NCBI GenBank assembly: GCA_031289325.1 | Contig: JAITPS010000077.1 | Coordinates: forward strand, 1 to 6,580 | Source of the DNA: Candidatus Methanovirga meridionalis | GTDB taxonomy: Archaea; Methanobacteriota; Methanobacteria; Methanobacteriales; Methanobacteriaceae | Direction of reading: 5' to 3' | DNA: 6,580 bases | Shown here: piece after piece, positions 5,870 to 6,580 of the stretch | Numbering within the stretch: position 1 is the stretch's first letter | How the letters are laid out: each line of letters begins with the position of its first letter | Position numbers and translations under genes: made by a program | Notes under the pieces: model-generated | The model's database searches: none | Seen by the model: the letters and a program-made list of their open reading frames with translations, nothing else | What the model was told of the DNA's origin: nothing

Positions 5870-6428
5870 TATATTCTTTATGGAAAAGTTCTTTATTTTA
5901 AAATAATAATTTTTTTATTAAATTATTTAATTTAAATATCCTAATTTAAATATCAGTTTATAAAAAACTATAATTTTAAATTTTAATTAATATAAATAAA
6001 TTTTAAATAATTTTAAATTTTAATTATAGGCATTATGGAAAAGTTCTTAAATTTTGAACTATAAATTTTTTTATTAAATTATTTAATTTAAATATCATAA
6101 TTTAAATATCAGTTTATAAAAAACTATAATTTTAAATTTTAATTAATATAAATAAATTTTAAATAATTTTAAATTTTAATTATAGTTAAATATCAATTTA
6201 TAAAAGTCTATAAATTTTAAATAATATAAATAAATTTTAAACTAATATTTTTTAATAATATTTAATTTTAAAAAAAGTTATTTATTAAGAACTTTATCAA
6301 AGTCAATATAATAATATAAAATATAATAATATAATAATATATAAATTTATTTAATTTTAAATTAATGTTTTTTAATAATAATCATTTTTAAAAAGTTATT
6401 TATTAAGAACTTTATCAAAACTATTGTA
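5870..6428 (-). repeat. Right copy of the 0.5-kb element, inverted
   Basis: Homologous to 2549-3055 in the opposite orientation. B-type ends occur at 5870-5895 and 6025-6050, with the shared core TTATGGAAAAGTTCTT. A-type ends occur at 6285-6310 and 6403-6428, with the core TTAAGAACTTTATCAAA. Compared with outer end A of the left copy, the two A ends match at 22 and 23 of 26 bases. Interiors also correspond: on the minus strand, TAAATAACTTTTT follows end A, and ATATTATTAAAAAATATTA plus TTTATATTAATTAAAAT blocks recur in the same order. There is no coding frame. It holds a recent internal duplication of about 155 bp. Non-autonomous element or structured repeat family; mobility is inferred. Confidence 0.75.
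5910..6185. repeat. 120-bp near-identical direct duplication inside the right element
   Basis: Bases 5910-6029 and 6066-6185 align without gaps at an offset of 156, with a single visible difference (C at 5941 versus A at 6097). The flanking B ends (5870 and 6025) share a nearly equal offset of 155. The duplicated unit is therefore about 155 bp and includes one terminal repeat. The near-identity marks it as much younger than the divergence between left and right elements. Confidence 0.9.
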
Positions 6429-6464
6429 TTATAGATTATTTAATGTATTAGATTTTTATTAAAA

Positions 6465-6580
6465 TTTTTTATATAGTAATTTTTTATATAGTAATTTTTT
6501 ATATAGTAATTTTTTATATAGTAATTTTTTATATAGTAATTTTTTATATAGTAATTTTTTATATAGTAATTTTTTATATA
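6465..6580. repeat. 15-bp tandem repeat array, 7 copies, cut by the window end
   Basis: Seven identical copies of TTTTTTATATAGTAA fill 6465-6569, and an eleven-base partial copy runs to the end of the window. The true length is therefore unknown. There are no spacers. Aligned on ATAGTAA, the unit matches the 15-bp unit at 20-139 at 11 of 15 positions. Function unknown. Confidence 0.95.

Overview
The window is chromosomal DNA of a very AT-rich methanogenic archaeon. The likely order is Methanobacteriales, probably a Methanobrevibacter- or Methanosphaera-like lineage. The basis is a set of archaeal/eukaryotic-type translation genes in the order L7Ae, S28e, L24e, nucleoside diphosphate kinase, aIF5B (infB/IF2-like), S6e. 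From memory this matches the Methanothermobacter cluster, and the aIF5B and S6e proteins look like those of Methanobacteriales. Only about half of the window is coding, which is low for an archaeon. The spacers are almost pure A/T and rich in repeats.

Layout: bases 1-887 hold no gene. They contain a 15-bp tandem array (20-139), a possible hairpin followed by a T-tract, a triplicated ATTATAACTTATA motif and a promoter with a short, more GC-rich leader. A tight four-gene operon follows: rpl7ae (888-1259), rps28e (1343-1549), rpl24e (1603-1767, only 54 codons) and ndk (1777-2238). Each has a Shine-Dalgarno sequence. Downstream of ndk lies a 51-bp tandem repeat in which every unit can fold into a hairpin with a T-rich tail, probably a multi-unit terminator. 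Then comes an approximately 0.5-kb element with terminal inverted repeats (2549-3055), followed by infB (3110-4897) with no Shine-Dalgarno. A 447-bp repeat-rich spacer leads to rps6e (5345-5743), which starts at TTG behind a strong Shine-Dalgarno. After it comes a second, inverted copy of the approximately 0.5-kb element (5870-6428). The window ends inside another 15-bp tandem array (6465-6580).

The genes form one functional group. L7Ae, S28e, L24e and S6e are ribosomal proteins; L7Ae also serves C/D and H/ACA RNPs and RNase P. Ndk supplies GTP and other NTPs. aIF5B is the GTPase for subunit joining. The main non-routine observation is architectural: the infB-rps6e pair is bracketed by two homologous, oppositely oriented, non-coding elements. 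Each has 26-bp terminal inverted repeats and internally duplicated ends. They split an otherwise conserved translation cluster and could form a 2.8-kb invertible segment or act as boundary or RNA structures. No new protein system was found.
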